Numbered from the stretch's first letter, positions 10,142-22,570 are shown. The stretch: 64,000 bases of DNA from Isoetes taiwanensis (GCA_021234155.1 JAJEKV010000794.1:25966-89965), one strand, 5' to 3'. Notes: generated from the letters alone by a model not told the origin. Numbers and translations are program-made.

Positions 10142-11400
10142 TTTTTTTTTTTTTTGAAGAATATAGGAATATATTAAACCACTAGAATGTGATCAAGTAC
10201 AATGATAAGTGTGGTGCTAAGAAAATGAAGTGCCCATCATGATTCACAACTGTAAGAATGTCGACCAAATTTCCCGCTTTAACTGCGGCTGATAAGCTTG
10301 AGACTTGGTAAGCCCGCCACAACTTATGCCTCAAGATCGGAACCAACCGAAAAGGGCTAAGCACCGATTCTCAAAGACCTTCGCCTCCGCCTTTTCCAAA
10401 TCAACCACAGAAGCCAAGCTCGCGATAAATGGAACGCCGGCCTTGGCCACTGACCAACCGCTAGGAAAGACTCCCATGAGAAGCTTCGATCGCACTGTTG
10501 AAGACCCAAAGAGGGCTCTCACCCAGACCAAGCCCCCTACCTCGCATAGGACAAAGCAAAGGCTCAATGGTCTCTACGCCCCCACATAGAGGGCATGTTT
10601 CCGCCACACCGAGGCTTGAACCTCGTAATTCTGGGACATTCACCCCGAGGCTACGGTGCAAGATCCGGGCCATAAAAGGGTAATGGATTTTAGGAGGAGG
10701 CAATGTATTCCATGCCCACTTCCACATGGCGGCCACTTACTCCCCGGAAGCTTAATGACCACTTATCCGGCGGTAATGTGTCCCTGCCGCCAGAAGCCCA
10801 TAAGCCGATGCTACAACCGAGATGCATCAAGTCCACTATGCGACTTCCAAACGCGATTGACTTGAGAAGACAATCGCAATGGAATAGCATTCGCATTCTC
10901 GCCCAAGTCCAATGTCCCAACGCCAAGGCCAAATCGATCCCTAAAAACTCCCACGCCGCCAGTGACCCTCCCAATACTGGGCCCACGGATGGATGTTACC
11001 CCCGCAAAGAATCCATCGGCGCCGAAAGTACGGGGTGTAGGGAAGAGGCCAAGGAGATGCGTAATCCAAGGGTACCCAAAGAAAGGGCGATGAGGCTACC
11101 ATACACCTGCTAGGGTCCAATGAAAAGAGAACCTTGACCACCTTCCAGGCCTTGAGGAGACCTTTAAGAAAAGGCGAAGCATGAGGGAATGGCCGCAAAT
11201 CCTCAAACAGAGCCCACGGCAACTGAGCCGGAATTGCTGGCTTCCTAAACACAATAGAGTGGCGAAGCGACTGTGCCAACAGAGCCAATCCTGGGGATTG
11301 TTGCTCCTGCAACAACTGCCAGATGAATTTCGACACCAGAACCTTCGTGTGCAAGGACACATCAAGCATAAAGATTTGATAAGTCTTAGAAACTTCATCA
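10142..11400 (-). mobile_element. 5'-truncated LINE, minus strand, poly(A)-tailed
   Basis: Translation from about 11400 down shows a LINE ORF2 C-terminal half. The region 11369-10941 has ALLAQSLRHS and LLKAWKVVK followed by PFLWVPLDYASPWPL; 10986-10690 has WILCGG and GLWASGGRDTLPPDKW. The zf-RVT block is at 10736-10600: MWKWAWNTLPPPKIHY, then ETCPLCGGVETIEPLL. A T15 run at 10142-10156 is the poly(A) tail read on the plus strand. Plus-strand frames across the region are shadows. Stops and frame changes are few but present. It is unlike the 27.7-34.8 kb LINE in detail. The 5' break is near 11400, just before the unassigned plus-strand ORF. Confidence 0.75.
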
Positions 11401-11404
11401 ACTA

Positions 11405-11809
11405 TTGGAGAAGGTTATGAATGTGTTGTGGGATATATGCCAAGGCATGGCGATTCAAGATTGTAGAGACGCATTCTCATTGAATCCATCCCCAATACGA
11501 CCACTACTGTGGATAGTTATAATTATCATCTTCAAATGTATATCAGCAGCAATGAGTAGCTACAAATTTGATGTATCAATTTTTTCAACTATAGGAGTTG
11601 CTGTGCTCATCCCACTTGCGATTATTATTGCACTTAGGCTCATGCCCGCCCCAAAGCCAACCGTGCACAAACAACCTCCCAGTGCTTGGTCAGACCTTCA
11701 TCTTGAAAAGCAAGGACCTCCTTGGGGCTATATCATCATGTTTGTTCTTTATTTTGTGTTGTGGAAGATTTTCTCACAAAATGACGACAAGAACACAGAC
11801 AAGAAGTAG
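11405..11809 (+). CDS. Unassigned ORF with three hydrophobic segments (134 codons)
   Basis: The frame starts with MEKVMNVLWDICQGM and has three hydrophobic stretches: PLLWIVIIIIFKC (residues ~35-48), STIGVAVLIPLAIIIALRLM (~60-79) and YIIMFVLYFVLWKIF (~108-123). A lysine/aspartate-rich tail ends in a TAG stop. That layout would suit a small membrane protein, or the C-terminal exon of a larger one. It begins right at the broken 5' end of the LINE, so the true start may lie elsewhere. I recognise no family. The later part (from about residue 50) looks more protein-like than the first. Confidence 0.3.
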   Translation: MEKVMNVLWDICQGMAIQDCRDAFSLNPSPIRPLLWIVIIIIFKCISAAMSSYKFDVSIFSTIGVAVLIPLAIIIALRLMPAPKPTVHKQPPSAWSDLHLEKQGPPWGYIIMFVLYFVLWKIFSQNDDKNTDKK

Positions 11810-11829
11810 ATTCATGCAGTCTAAATAAG

Positions 11830-14555
11830 TTTTACGAAGAGATGTTATTCTTTGGCTTTTTATGGTGATGATGTCAAAGGGAATGGCATTCTTATAAATT
11901 CAAAAGAGGATTATGAACTAGCCATTGGGTTGGATATTACATAAAGAATGTTGTATAAGATTCATGATCCAAATCTTCATGAACTTGTCCCGCTTGTGGA
12001 CAACAAGACAAAATAAAATGGTTGTAAATTTATCATAGGATCTTTATGAACCTCTCCTTCTTGTGCAAAAATTGATGGTAAATTACATAAGACCAAATTA
12101 CATGACCACTATTTATTGTAAGAACGAAGTAAAAATCCTAAGATTTTCTTTTCAAAAGTGATAACCACCTTATTTGTCCAAAATACTATATTTTGGATGA
12201 TAAAATGCTTAGAAATAGCCATTCTTGCATTCTTGTTTTCATAATAAAAAAAAAAAAAAAAAAAAGGAAAAAGGGAAAGAGAAGAAATAGTAAATATTGG
12301 CACGATGATTCTAACTTGTCATGATGGTTCTAACATGTTGTCAAAAGATGCCACGGGCATATGTTAATCAATAATTAAAATGTATTAGAGATAGGTTTTT
12401 ACCCTTTTATCGCGATCAATTTCGTAATCACAATCATCACCGATAAAACATGAGGGCTTCTATATTGAGTCATGGGGTTCTCTCGTGGTTTGAAGCCATC
12501 TGGCTATTGTCTCTTTTTTTTTCTTTTTTGCTAAGCTAAAGGTATCCTAATAAAGTGCATCAAATCCAATGAGAATGAAGAGATAGTACCTTCAACATAT
12601 GTCACACAAAGTTTCAAAAGGTTAGATTGCAAGAAACATGGGAATGAACATTCATTACCAAGTAAATAAACTACATATTTTTCTCGTTCGTCTTATAGGT
12701 GGAGTCATGTCATAAAGCTCTATCCTTTCCAAATCTCAACAAGGCAACCCTATGGACTTGAGTCATGACCCCAAGTTGAAAGATATTTGCATTGCTCATA
12801 GTGGAATACACTTTCAAGGTGACCCACATATGGATGCTTGTTGGAAGGTCTTCATGTAACTTCCAAACAGATTGAGCCACATGCTTATCAATATTTTAAA
12901 TTTCATATATCTTTAACATGAAGCCCATCCAACCCAACAAGCTCCTTCTTCAAGTTAACCCTTTCTTGATGGATGTTCAATTTAGGATGTTAAGTAATAC
13001 ACTTATTTGATGCATTCCTTTTTCTCGGCTATGAGGCATGGACCCAGGCTATACCTCAACCCTTTCTCAAGAACAAGTGATCTACCATGGCAGACGTACA
13101 TGATCCCTTTTTTGGTAAGTTATTTGAGTGCAATTTGGAATGAACCCCACGATTACCCTCTCCCCTTTCAACTCGTTTTCTTCTTGTACCCAGAGGCGCT
13201 CGTCGACCTTCCACAACATGGATGTCTTCATATTTATCTTCGGGGCTGTAGCTACACCAATACCTTTGGTGCACAATACAAACTGAATTAGCAATGATTT
13301 AAATTCCAATTGAACTATTCTAAACAAAGGGACAAACATAGCTTTTGAGTGTCAAATATGAACCTTTGCCAGGTTTGGATGGTTCTTTATCCCTTTGAAT
13401 GCTTCTTATGTAGAAATTGCATGTTGCTTCCCCACTTTTCTGCTCTCCAGCTATGAAATCCTTAACCCATGAGGTGGGAATATGGCAGAGCCAGCTAGTT
13501 GGGTTCCTCCCTCTTGAAGATCCGAGACCTGATGTTCTTCCATTGTCCAAGGTAGTCGGCTATGGTCAAAAGAACCTTCTGCAAGTTCGATTTGCCAAAT
13601 GTCTACTTGCAGTTGCCAAAAAATTGAAATCTGAGTTCATGGGGCTACACAAAAAATCGAACGAGGAGGTTCTTAGCACTTACCTCCTAAATCTTCTCAT
13701 CGATGTCTATTTGAAACTCCACATAGAGATCTCCCAAGCGCCATCCTGGAAGAACAGATTCAAATTGGCGTCCAGGCCGTCATCAGGGTAGGGCAAACAA
13801 ACGAGGGTGATTTTGTGGGACGATATGGATGGTCGTTTTGTGAACACCATATTTTATGGATCGTATATGGGTTGAAGATGTTAAAACCGAAGCATGAGAA
13901 ACAATTGACGATTTGGAGTCAGTTCGATATAGTCGTGCAAGAAGGTGTGATACTAGCACGTATTAGGCTTGTAGACATTTCACCCAATGATACTACACTG
14001 CGAAATAAATATGGTATGATTCTGGCGGAGGGAATAGCCACGGACATGATTCTATGGCAGGGGATAAGACAAGTGGATATCCCTTCAGGTGAAATGTTAT
14101 GGAGGTGATTCCACAGGTGAGAATAGCCGAATCAACGGCTCCAACTACCTTGTCGAGCGAATGACCAGGATGGCATGCACAATAGGTGTCAGGTGTCAGT
14201 CTGGCGCCTGGGTTACCATACGCGATGAACCGAGAAGTTGGTGATTCCATCTAGCAGAATATCTGGAAGATTATTTCGTCCGATGGAATATGCCACTGGA
14301 GATTCATATTCTAGTGGGTGATACCATCTGACCGGATAAAATATGTGTGATCCCATCTGGTGGGATAAAATGTTGGTGAGCCTGTCATGAGGTATTTTTA
14401 GATGTGATTCTCCTGGAAAGTGTTAATTGGACGTCTGGGATGCTCCCAGCAAATGGATGACTGAGATCCATTGAAAAGTACCTGAAAATATTAGGTACCC
14501 AAAACGGGGCATCAAGAGGGCGAGCAGGCTCTCCAACAGGTAGGCTTATGAACCT
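11830..14555. other. Stretch without a recognisable gene
   Basis: Mostly AT-rich, with an A20 run at 12246-12265. ORFs at 13007-13291 and 13417-13791 show no family I can name. The second (SPAMKSLTHEVGIWQSQL) is unusually long for the local composition and could be an old coding relic. Short imperfect repeats of GTGATTCC and GGGATAAAATG occur around 14230-14370. Confidence 0.4.
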
Positions 14556-14818
14556 AGGTAAATGGACCCCTAGGTAAATGGGCCCCTAGGTATGCGGGTC
14601 CGTATGAGATTTTGGAACGCATTAGAAGGGTGGCTTACAGGTTGGAATTATCTTCGCATTTGAAAGTACATAACGTCTTCCACGTGAGTAATTTGAGGAA
14701 GTATGTTTTTTATCCTTCCCATATGTTGGGCGACGATGATTTATTAAGCAGGGAGAACTTTTTGTACCCCCGATCGGAGCGTACTTTGCGAGAGGAGACC
14801 CATCGCTTAAGGAGGCAA
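14556..14818 (+). pseudogene. Ty3 copy A: 3' end of pol (first half)
   Basis: Matches 38310-38515 of copy B, in the region between the integrase core and the chromodomain-like tail. It encodes RVAYRLELSSHLKVHNVFHV and DDDLLSRENFLYPRSER. It keeps about 33 bp (VFHVSNLRKYVFY) that copy B has lost. Its 5' edge is a short tandem triplication of CCTAGGTAAATGG-like units (14554-14600), so everything upstream of copy A is gone. The reading is broken after LRRQ by the 9.3-kb transposon and resumes at 24143. Confidence 0.85.
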
Positions 14819-14840
14819 GGGTAAAAGCATGAAAGGGTGT
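14819..14840 (+). repeat. Left terminal inverted repeat
   Basis: 22 bp, identical to the reverse complement of 24121-24142. The match ends after GGGTGT; beyond it only loose similarity (GTAC-containing) remains. Confidence 0.92.
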
Positions 14841-15014
14841 ACGTACATCGTACTGAATTGAAGGACGAATTTGTGCTTTTTTGGGGTACATTTTAGATGT
14901 ACATCAAGATACTATGGTTTGTCGTTTTGTGTCAGATATGCAATGATTGCAAGATCATCCCTGACATTCCCCCCGAAATTCTTGGTTAACCACCGAACCA
15001 CCGAACCAAATTGA

Positions 15015-15647
15015 ATGGATCCGTCCCTCCTTCCGAAATTCCCCTTTCACGGGGGAAGAACACCGAAGGAATTTCGAAACAAACACATGTCAATCTGTTC
15101 ATGGAGGGTGAGAATTCCAATGGAAGTGATGGTTCCCTGCCGCAAGTATGCCGACATTGGCCAGATGTTATGCCACAAAACAAATAAAGAAGCGTGTTGG
15201 ATGGTCGGTGGATTGCATCCTCGATTCGCCGCAAACGGCCGTCGAGATCAAAGATTAGTTTTTGTGATCGTTTGTTGCAAGATGACGTGCTTTTTTCGTT
15301 TTCGAACCTCAGAATTGGAAATCCTTCGAAGTTATTGTTATGAAATCAATGATCGTAAACTTGAAAGATGGACTTCAAGAAGTAAAAGTCCGCTAATAGC
15401 AAAAGATAAATTGGCCGCAAAACATTCACATCGTTATCAATGATTGTTGGAAAAAAGGAGATATAAACAAGAATGTTTCTTCAAAATTGCTAAAGATACG
15501 ACCAAGAAATTTATCCAAAGCTGCAGCAAGAAGGAAGATAATGTCATTAAGTGGAGCAAATGTATGGGCTTTGGCGGGGAAGGATGCCAAGATCAAATAG
15601 AATCGATGATTCAATCAAATGTCGAGGTTCGTGGAATTTTGGCTTGA
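15015..15647 (+). other. Uncertain coding sequence in the left part of the transposon
   Basis: Two adjacent frames (15015-15443 and 15444-15647) are longer than their surroundings. Their Lys/Arg-rich content (LEKRRYKQECFFKIAKDTTK, SCSKKEDNVIKWSK) suggests a nucleic-acid-binding or disordered part, perhaps 5' exons of the transposase gene. No domain is recognised. It shares the strand of the transposase block at 16.4 kb and is separated from it by the ATGTACAT cluster. Confidence 0.3.
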
Positions 15648-15797
15648 CAATACCAAAGTTTCACCAAAGGTTAGAGATGTCATGAAGAGGAGAACACAAG
15701 CAATACAATACCTTGATATCTCACGGGTTTGCTCTTGTAATTGAATCAATTCAGTCTTGGAGTTTATGTTTTCTTCCAAAATTCTTTTCATGACATT

Positions 15798-16330
15798 CTA
15801 GTACATTCTGTACATTCTAGTACATTCCGTACATTCTAGTTCTCGTTCGAAAGTGACTGTTAATGAATACACATGGTTCTCATGAAATGTATTGCATTTT
15901 ACATTGTTTACATAGTAGCAGAAATCTTGGTGATGATGTGCTATTAGGTACTTTTTAGATGTACATCCATTATCATTACATGTCCATGCAAAATGCATTT
16001 ACATGTACTTGAATATCAAAATTACATCATTCTACATTTTAGTGTACTTTCGGGTAATGAAGCCAAACAAATCGGACATATGTACATTAGTTGTACTAAT
16101 ATTGTAACATTAATGTGATGTACTAATATTGGAACATTAATTAGATGTACATTGGATGTACATTGGATGTACATTGGATGTACATTGGATGTTGATTGGA
16201 ATCGTATCGTACATTAGATGTATCTAGCCAGTACATTAGATGTACATTAGATGTCTAAAGAATGATCGATTGGAACTGTTGGATGGACATTTTATGTACA
16301 TAGAACATACATTAATTGTACAATAGTATA
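15798..16330. repeat. ATGTACAT palindrome cluster, left
   Basis: Many copies of TGTACATT and GATGTACATT. They include four head-to-tail GATGTACATTG units at about 16144-16190 and a GTACATTCTAGTACATTC run at 15800-15840. The 8-bp core ATGTACAT is self-complementary. It recurs at 18340-18395 and 22160-22570, always between coding blocks. Subterminal clusters of short motifs are typical transposase-binding regions (known for CACTA elements), but these lie more than 1 kb from the ends. Confidence 0.85.
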
Positions 16331-16439
16331 GTTCAATACTCTTTTGGCATCCGTTTGCCGACATCATTTTGCTAACATGGTCTTTAATGCTTTTGTTATT
16401 GCGATACCGAGCTTTATCAGCGGTTTGTATATCGAATCC

Positions 16440-18262
16440 CGATACCAAAATTAAGCCGACCCGGTTCGGTATCTGAAACCTGATTGCATAAGGAAATTGA
16501 AGGAGAGAAACACATGTTGTTGTGTCAAACATGAGCAAGCGTATCTGTCTGTAAAGGCCTTCAATGATATGAGGAGATCCCTACATGTTAATTGCACTTG
16601 CGGCTGTAGTGTTCAGGCATCCCAAAGAAACAATGGAGTATGTCAAGCAAACAAGAAAACTTTTGATAATGTTAGTATCTTGTGGAGGTCAGCGGTTTGC
16701 GAGAAATATGTGACGGATGAATGGCATAAACTAAAATGCATCAAAGGCTTAATGTGATGAATGTGGAGTGAAGAAATTAGACATCCGTCCAAACGAGGAA
16801 GATGGAATTCGAGAATGTGGACCGGGCAAGTATATGCATATGTCAATGAGCCATCCAAAAAGGTACATCCGTAAGGCTTAGATTAGTTGATCGGAATGAC
16901 AAAGCATCTGCTTTGTTAAAGAACATGAAAAATCAGCTTGCTAAGTTTACGATCATAACTTTACAAAACATTAATCGGGCAGAGCAAAGCGGTTTAAAAG
17001 ATGTGTTGAGAAACTCCCGGGATAATAGTGTGTTGTCCGTTGTTGACTTTGCGAGAGAACTACACATTGAAACCGAGGGGACAGTGCAATCCGAGCATTG
17101 GAATCTGATCAAATTAGTATTTTGGTCCATATTTCAATGATGAAAATAGAAGGTAAGCTTAAAAAAAAAAAATAAGTGCATTTCTATGTTTCGGGATGGC
17201 CGGGAAGCATGACACTCATTTTGTGCAACATGGTTTTAAATTACATTTTGGGGTGGCTTAAGAATAATGGAGGTGGACACATAAACCTTCATTATGTGTG
17301 GTCGGATGGTTGTGCATCTCAATTCAAATCAAGACGCGTGCATGGTATGGAATCTGTAGATACCATGTTGAAAATAAAATTCGAAAGTGATATGGAATTT
17401 CTTTGGATCCGCCATGGGAAAGGCACACATGATGGCGAGGCTGGTATAGCAAAGTTGTGGCTTGAGAGCGAAAGCAGAGAAAACAAAATGGCATGCCGGT
17501 GGCAGTGAAAACGGCTTTTATGCGCTTTTAAGGGCCAAGGAATCGGATTGTGAAAGGGTGTTTTGGGAGGTTGGAAAAACAGATGTGAACAGCGTGACAA
17601 GCATTCAATTGCAAGACTTTACCGGTACTCGTGAGATACATTACGCGGTCAACTATAAACCAGCCAGATCCAACAAAGTTGCTATGCAGACCACTCTCGT
17701 GCTTTTGTGATGCTTGCATTAACTTCAATTGGTTGAATTGTGAGAACATTAAACATTGTGGAGAATGGTCTCTAAAAAGTTTGGAGCCCACAGATCATAT
17801 TGCCTCTCGTGTTGAAGCTGAAAATGATGTGGAAGTTTTGTATATCAGAGGAGGGCTATTTGGTTTAGATGACACCGTGAGTCGTTTTCAGATGTATTTG
17901 TGTCTTTTGCGGCAAAGACTGACAATGTGGAAGGTGTTTCATACTATGTTCTCATGTGCACCTGGGGAAAAGCATGCATTGGAAGAAGATTCAATTGATG
18001 ACTATGGAAATGAATACTCTGGCGGCACTAGTGTCATTGAAGGACAATATTATGAACTAATCCCAGTCGCCACAATAAGTATAAACTGCTTCCTACTAAG
18101 AATGTTTTGGTACCGAGAATCGTGATTGGGGTTCAATCCCATTCAAGAAAGTAAAACACAAGTTGAAGGGGCAAGCAACAAACATTTCACTTGCCGGATG
18201 AAGTCCATGAGACATTGTTATCACAACTTCCGGCAATTGTAGATGACATGGACTAAGTCGGA
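16440..18262 (+). pseudogene. Transposase-like gene with SDG..SQFK and HGKG motifs
   Basis: A Cys/His-rich N-terminal part (NTCCCVKHEQAYLSVKAF, then CTCGC; 16497-16757) leads to WHKLKCIKGL and a CG..KL segment. A helical stretch follows (LAKFTIITLQNINRAEQ; ELHIETEGTVQSEHW; 16913-17140). The catalytic-looking core (17176-17508) has VSGWPGSMTLI, YVWSDGCASQFKS and LWIRHGKGTHDGEAG. The end (17631-18260) has LSCFCDACINFNWLNC and GQYYELIPV. From memory, this motif order recurs in plant and animal proteins thought to be RNase H-fold transposases; the SDG aspartate and the HGKG..DG block would be active-site parts. Frame changes occur near 16760, 17150, 17500 and 17700. One (17151-17172, GGTAAGC followed by an A-run) might be a small intron. 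As it stands the gene is broken. It belongs to the same broad class as the remnant at 3.05-4.6 kb. Confidence 0.65.
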
Positions 18263-18339
18263 TCGTAGTACTTTTTCTGAAATATTGTAATACTTTGTTA
18301 TAAGAACTCAAGAATGGACTACTTGAAGTGCATTATGTA

Positions 18340-18395
18340 CATCAATGTACATAAGATGTACAATGTGATGTACATCTTATGTACATCCATTGTAC
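18340..18395. repeat. ATGTACAT palindrome cluster, middle
   Basis: Four or more close copies of TGTACAT (for example ATGTACATAAGATGTACA and ATGTACATCTTATGTACATC) directly after the transposase gene, between convergent coding regions. Confidence 0.8.
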
Positions 18396-18639
18396 ATTCC
18401 GTAAATCTTATAAAAATTTGTTAAGTGTAAGTTGATTAGAATTGAACACAAGAAAGTTGAATTGCATAAACACTAAAATGGTTTTGATCATGGCAAAGAT
18501 AAGAAATGGACAGGTTTTCATGTACAAATGGTTGATTTATTTATATTGTGGACATAAATATAACACACCCAAAAATGAGCATGGCTCATAATTCATGACC
18601 AAGCTTCAAAATGTCCATTAGGAGCCTGATATCTTATGA

Positions 18640-19925
18640 CTATTGCATCATGTCTTCCAAAGCACGAGATTTGAAGAGATATCCTCTAAAGCAGTAGTCC
18701 ATGCGGTTTCTATAGCACGCGTGCCAGCGGCAAACCTTTCCATCCTACATAGCCTTTGCATCTTCGGGACACGTGCCTTCCCCAAGGGTTGTGCAACAAG
18801 TGATTTCTTTGCCAATATACCTTTCATGGTTGCTCGTTCCTCATAATTTTCAATTTGCTCAACCTTTTCCCAAAGTCCAGTGAAAAAAGATAGAGGCGAT
18901 AATCGGGTCCCCAACCCTATGTACTTGCAGCTTGTGTTGGTTTGTATTACCTCCGGTGCAGCTATAACTCTATCTCTTAGTTTCTTAATAGTCTTTTGTG
19001 TTTCAGTCCATTCATCTACAAAGCAAATGAAGATCACTTAATTATGTATACACACTCATAATTGTACCAATAAGAAAGACAAGAAGAATAGAGTACTCAA
19101 GTGCAATGAACAAAAACTTTGATACATATATTCATAACATTTGAATTTGTACATCAGTCAAAGTCCAGTACCAACAATGGGCCGGTCGAGAGGCCAATAA
19201 CATGATGGCGGTTTCTCCATTCCTTGCTCCATATATTGACTAAATTTAGGCAAAATAGAGCACCCAAGTTGCTGCCATAGTTTGCCCGACAAAATCTGTT
19301 CCACCGCCTCGATATGCCATCGGCCGTGCATTAGTCATTGGATGCTCTTTCACATAAACTATACCATCTTCGCCATTTTGAATCCATTAAGCCATGGAAT
19401 GAGCTCCATGACAAGCAATCGTCACTAGCTAATATCGGTGTCCAAGAGAAAGGACATATGTAGCTTCCTACTGATTCAAAGTGGATTTGTATCTTTTCGT
19501 CGTCGATCGAGAACTGTATGTCCATAGTACTCGGGTACTCTTTCCATACCACGTTGACTAATGGTTTCACAAACAACCCCTTTTGAGGTTCAAGAGGGTG
19601 TTTGTGTGGCAGTAGTCAACATCGCTCCCGCTGTAAACAAACTTCAAGCTTTATGGAAAAAGCATCACAAATATGTTCCACAATTGGTTGAAGATTTTTA
19701 GAAGTGAGTGAAGACCAGATGGCAACATCAAACCCTTCTCTTACAAATGCTAACTTGATGATGCTAACCCCGCCTGCGCAAAAAAAAAAACACATTTCCT
19801 ATATTAAATTGAAGCTCATCTTCTCGATCTGTTGGTATCTTGAGTTAATATTTTCATTCTTGTGCACACTCTTGCCCAACACGTAATTTAAGTCAAAGAT
19901 AACGAGCTTTCTCCCTGAATTAGAT
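18640..19925 (-). pseudogene. Captured FCP1/NIF-like phosphatase segment, spliced
   Basis: Read on the minus strand. The first exon (about 19925 down) has KLVIFDLNYVLGKSV, matching the first HAD-phosphatase motif as found in FCP1/NLI-interacting-factor proteins (usually DLNGVL or DLDETL). An intron ends with a T-rich acceptor TTTGCGCAG near 19772. Then comes AFVREGFDVAIWSSLTSKNL, the expected second motif (VAIWSS), then SIDDEKIQIHFESVG and a block with LLVLDFD. A further exon after a TTTGTAG acceptor (19022-18648) encodes DEWTETQKTIKKLRDRVIAA and a Lys/Arg-rich end. The first motif lacks the second catalytic aspartate (DLN), so an enzymatic role is doubtful. Frame changes near 19600 and 19330 indicate decay. 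It lies opposite to the transposase, as captured host genes often do. Confidence 0.45.
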
Positions 19926-22149
19926 GATTCACTGTCGGCCAAAGAAAACACTTGAGATTCACAATTTATAATTACATTTCGGACACACAATTGAGAAAAC
20001 ACATTGATAATTACACGATTGTTATTTGCACAGGTGTAAGTGAGACAAATAAATTAATTTTTTTCATTACTTATTGAGTACAAAAAGCTTCGAGCATGGC
20101 TCATACAAAGCTGTAATTTACAAACAAGTCAAAGGGACTATCTACCCCGTGTAGGAACAAGCTGCTTGTATATTCATCTCGCCTTCTACAATTAATGCCT
20201 CCATTAGATGATCCCTCCGTGACTTGGCATAGGCATCGATGTGAACCAATGGGTGTCATGCATGGTGCACAAGTATTAGAGGACTATACCAACAAATAAC
20301 TAATAGGAAAATAACATGTTCTACTTACAAAATGGAGCTTTGGCATTGCATCAACCACGGCATCTATGAATTTGTGCATGTAAGCCACAATGTACATGCA
20401 AGGGTTGCTGGTACTAGTTTTCTCGCATTTTAGGACGAGAACACGGGAGCATCAAAGTTCTTCCTACCATGGCTTAAGCTGTTGGATCCGAGCATCATGT
20501 TATTGATCACAAGCTTATGAAACCCTCGCAAAATTGCAATGTGAGAATAAATCAAGCATAAGAAATTGCAATATGAGAATAATCAAATCATAAAAACAAA
20601 ACAGAAACTCATACTTTACGGACCACTTTAGCATCGGGTACATAGCCTTTGACAGAGAGAGGATCTCGTATACTTGGGCTAGCTATAGATGGAAAAGAGC
20701 TTTTCATTGGACCAGCAAGCACAAGTATTGCCAATGCCACATTTGGGCCTTGGGAGAATTGGAACAAATATGTATTGGCATCTTGCAATCAAAATGCCAT
20801 CCAGCCCTTCCTTTATGTTAGTGTTACGTGCATCGCCTGTTCTTGAGGGAATTCACAAAATTACGGAAGGTGTCCGGTCGAACAGCAAAAAACTTGTGTT
20901 TCCAATCGGATGGAAGAAATTTGCTACAAAGGTACCGCACACAAATCCAGATTACATATTAATACATAAGATGAGTGACTTAGGGAATGAAATAACATAA
21001 ATATGTTGAAATGCTAGCCTACCTCCCATAGACATCTACCATCTTAGAGGTCAAGTCCGACTTCAGTGGTAACTTCGTCAACATCACTTTGAAAGATAGA
21101 GGGTGCGGGCTTAGGAGGACAAATTCCCTATAAGGAGTGAATGGAACCAACCTTTTCGATCGGTTCACTAAATCTGTACAAGGAAAACAATAAAGATTAG
21201 CAAAAAGAATATATCTATTGTAATCAATTGTATATTACTCACCTTGTAAATTCATCACTGTTTTCAAAGATCTTCCTCGAGGGCTGCTGCACCTTATTTG
21301 TTATCACATCAATAGTTGCTTGTAGATCCTCTTCCTCTTCCGGTTCCGGCTCGAAGGATCGGGATCAGCTTCCTTCACTACTGTGATCGTGTCCTATGCA
21401 CAAAAAAATGTGGTTAATTACCATAAACGAGATGTTTAACAAAATTAGTTCATCTTGGACATACCTCTTTCTAGGTGGTGGTGGCACTTTTTTGCCCTGG
21501 AGATTTTCTTTTAGGAGGACATTTTTTTTGTTCCGGAGATTTTGCCTGCTTTTTTTCCTTTTGGAGTGCCATCACCAAAGATTCTTTTGCCTCCTCTTTG
21601 GAGTGGACTCAACTACCAACTCAGCTTCCTCTTCCCCGTATCTCCCCGGGTTAAAATCTGGATCTGCGGTCCTTTGTAGTTTTCGTCATGAAGGTCCAGG
21701 GCGGGACCGCAGATGATCTTGAGACGCAAAACTGAATCTTTCTTAGCTTCTCCAATTACTAATTTAGCACTTGGTGATGAAAGATTTTCATTATGCCAGT
21801 GATCATTGAAGGCTCCGCGACCGCACACACCGCTTTAGCTTTCTCAAGTGCCATCCTCTCAATTTCCTCAACTTCACTTTGCCATGTTCGAAAGCAGCAA
21901 TTTGCATTGTTCTATTGCGGTAATGAAAATGTCATTGGTGATCCGGAGCTGGAAGGTAGAGGGGTCTGATTTGGCCCGCTTATTATGCTCAAGAAAAATC
22001 AGTAAAGAGAGTCGTCATGCGGATGGCTCAAGAACATCAACCATTAAAGGCATTCGGGATAGGAACGACCTCATCCGCAAACAAACAAATGATCTAAATT
22101 TCAATAGACATAAAAGAACATGAAAACAAGAACTAATGAGAAATATATG
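19926..22149 (-). other. Minus-strand coding relics of unknown kind
   Basis: Several coding-like minus-strand pieces are visible. 21828-21613 includes KKDSVLRLKIICGPALDLH; 21140-21010 includes REFVLLSPHPLSFKVMLTK in one frame. 20640-20330 includes LVINNMMLGSNSLSHGRKNF. They are split by stops and possible introns and match no family I can name. They probably belong to the same captured or accessory gene region as the segments on both sides. Confidence 0.3.
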
Positions 22150-22570
22150 GTACATCGCCAAGCATGTACATTTCATGTACATAGAATGTACCAAATGTAA
22201 GTAACTACATTTAACTATAGCCAAATGTACATGTACATGTTCCTCAATGTACATAAAGGTACATCAATGTACCCGGATGTACACCGATGTACCCGGATGT
22301 ACCTGTGTATCGAGTTAGGGAATGTAGATCTATGCCAAAAAAGCACATATATGTAAAAATGCACATACTTATGAATCCATCTACTGATGCACTCTAAAGA
22401 TAAATGCATGTACATCTATTTGCGGATGTAGACTCCATTAGAGACATGTACAACTGATACAACCGCAAAGTCCAAGCTCAAAAATAAAAGCATCAATAAA
22501 CAAGCAAATATATGCCTATGTACCTCGCTTACGGATGTACACTAAAAGTTATACATGTACAAAGGAATAG
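22150..22570. repeat. TGTACAT/ATGTACC repeat cluster, right
   Basis: About 20 copies of GTACAT-like words, with TGTACCCGGATGTACACCGATG-type alternation around 22265-22300. It is the same core as the clusters at 15.8 and 18.3 kb. Confidence 0.8.

Noticed and set aside
10305-11113. Plus-strand ORFs of 94 and 136 codons
   Set aside because: Shadows of the minus-strand LINE, which carries the conserved motifs.
15444-15647. Zinc-finger reading of SKCMGFGGEGC
   Set aside because: Only two cysteines in spacing that matches no known finger.
20330-21000. Possible C48 (ULP1) protease on the minus strand, as in some CACTA elements
   Set aside because: A stretch resembling IFVPI was seen, but no convincing His, Asp or Cys catalytic blocks.
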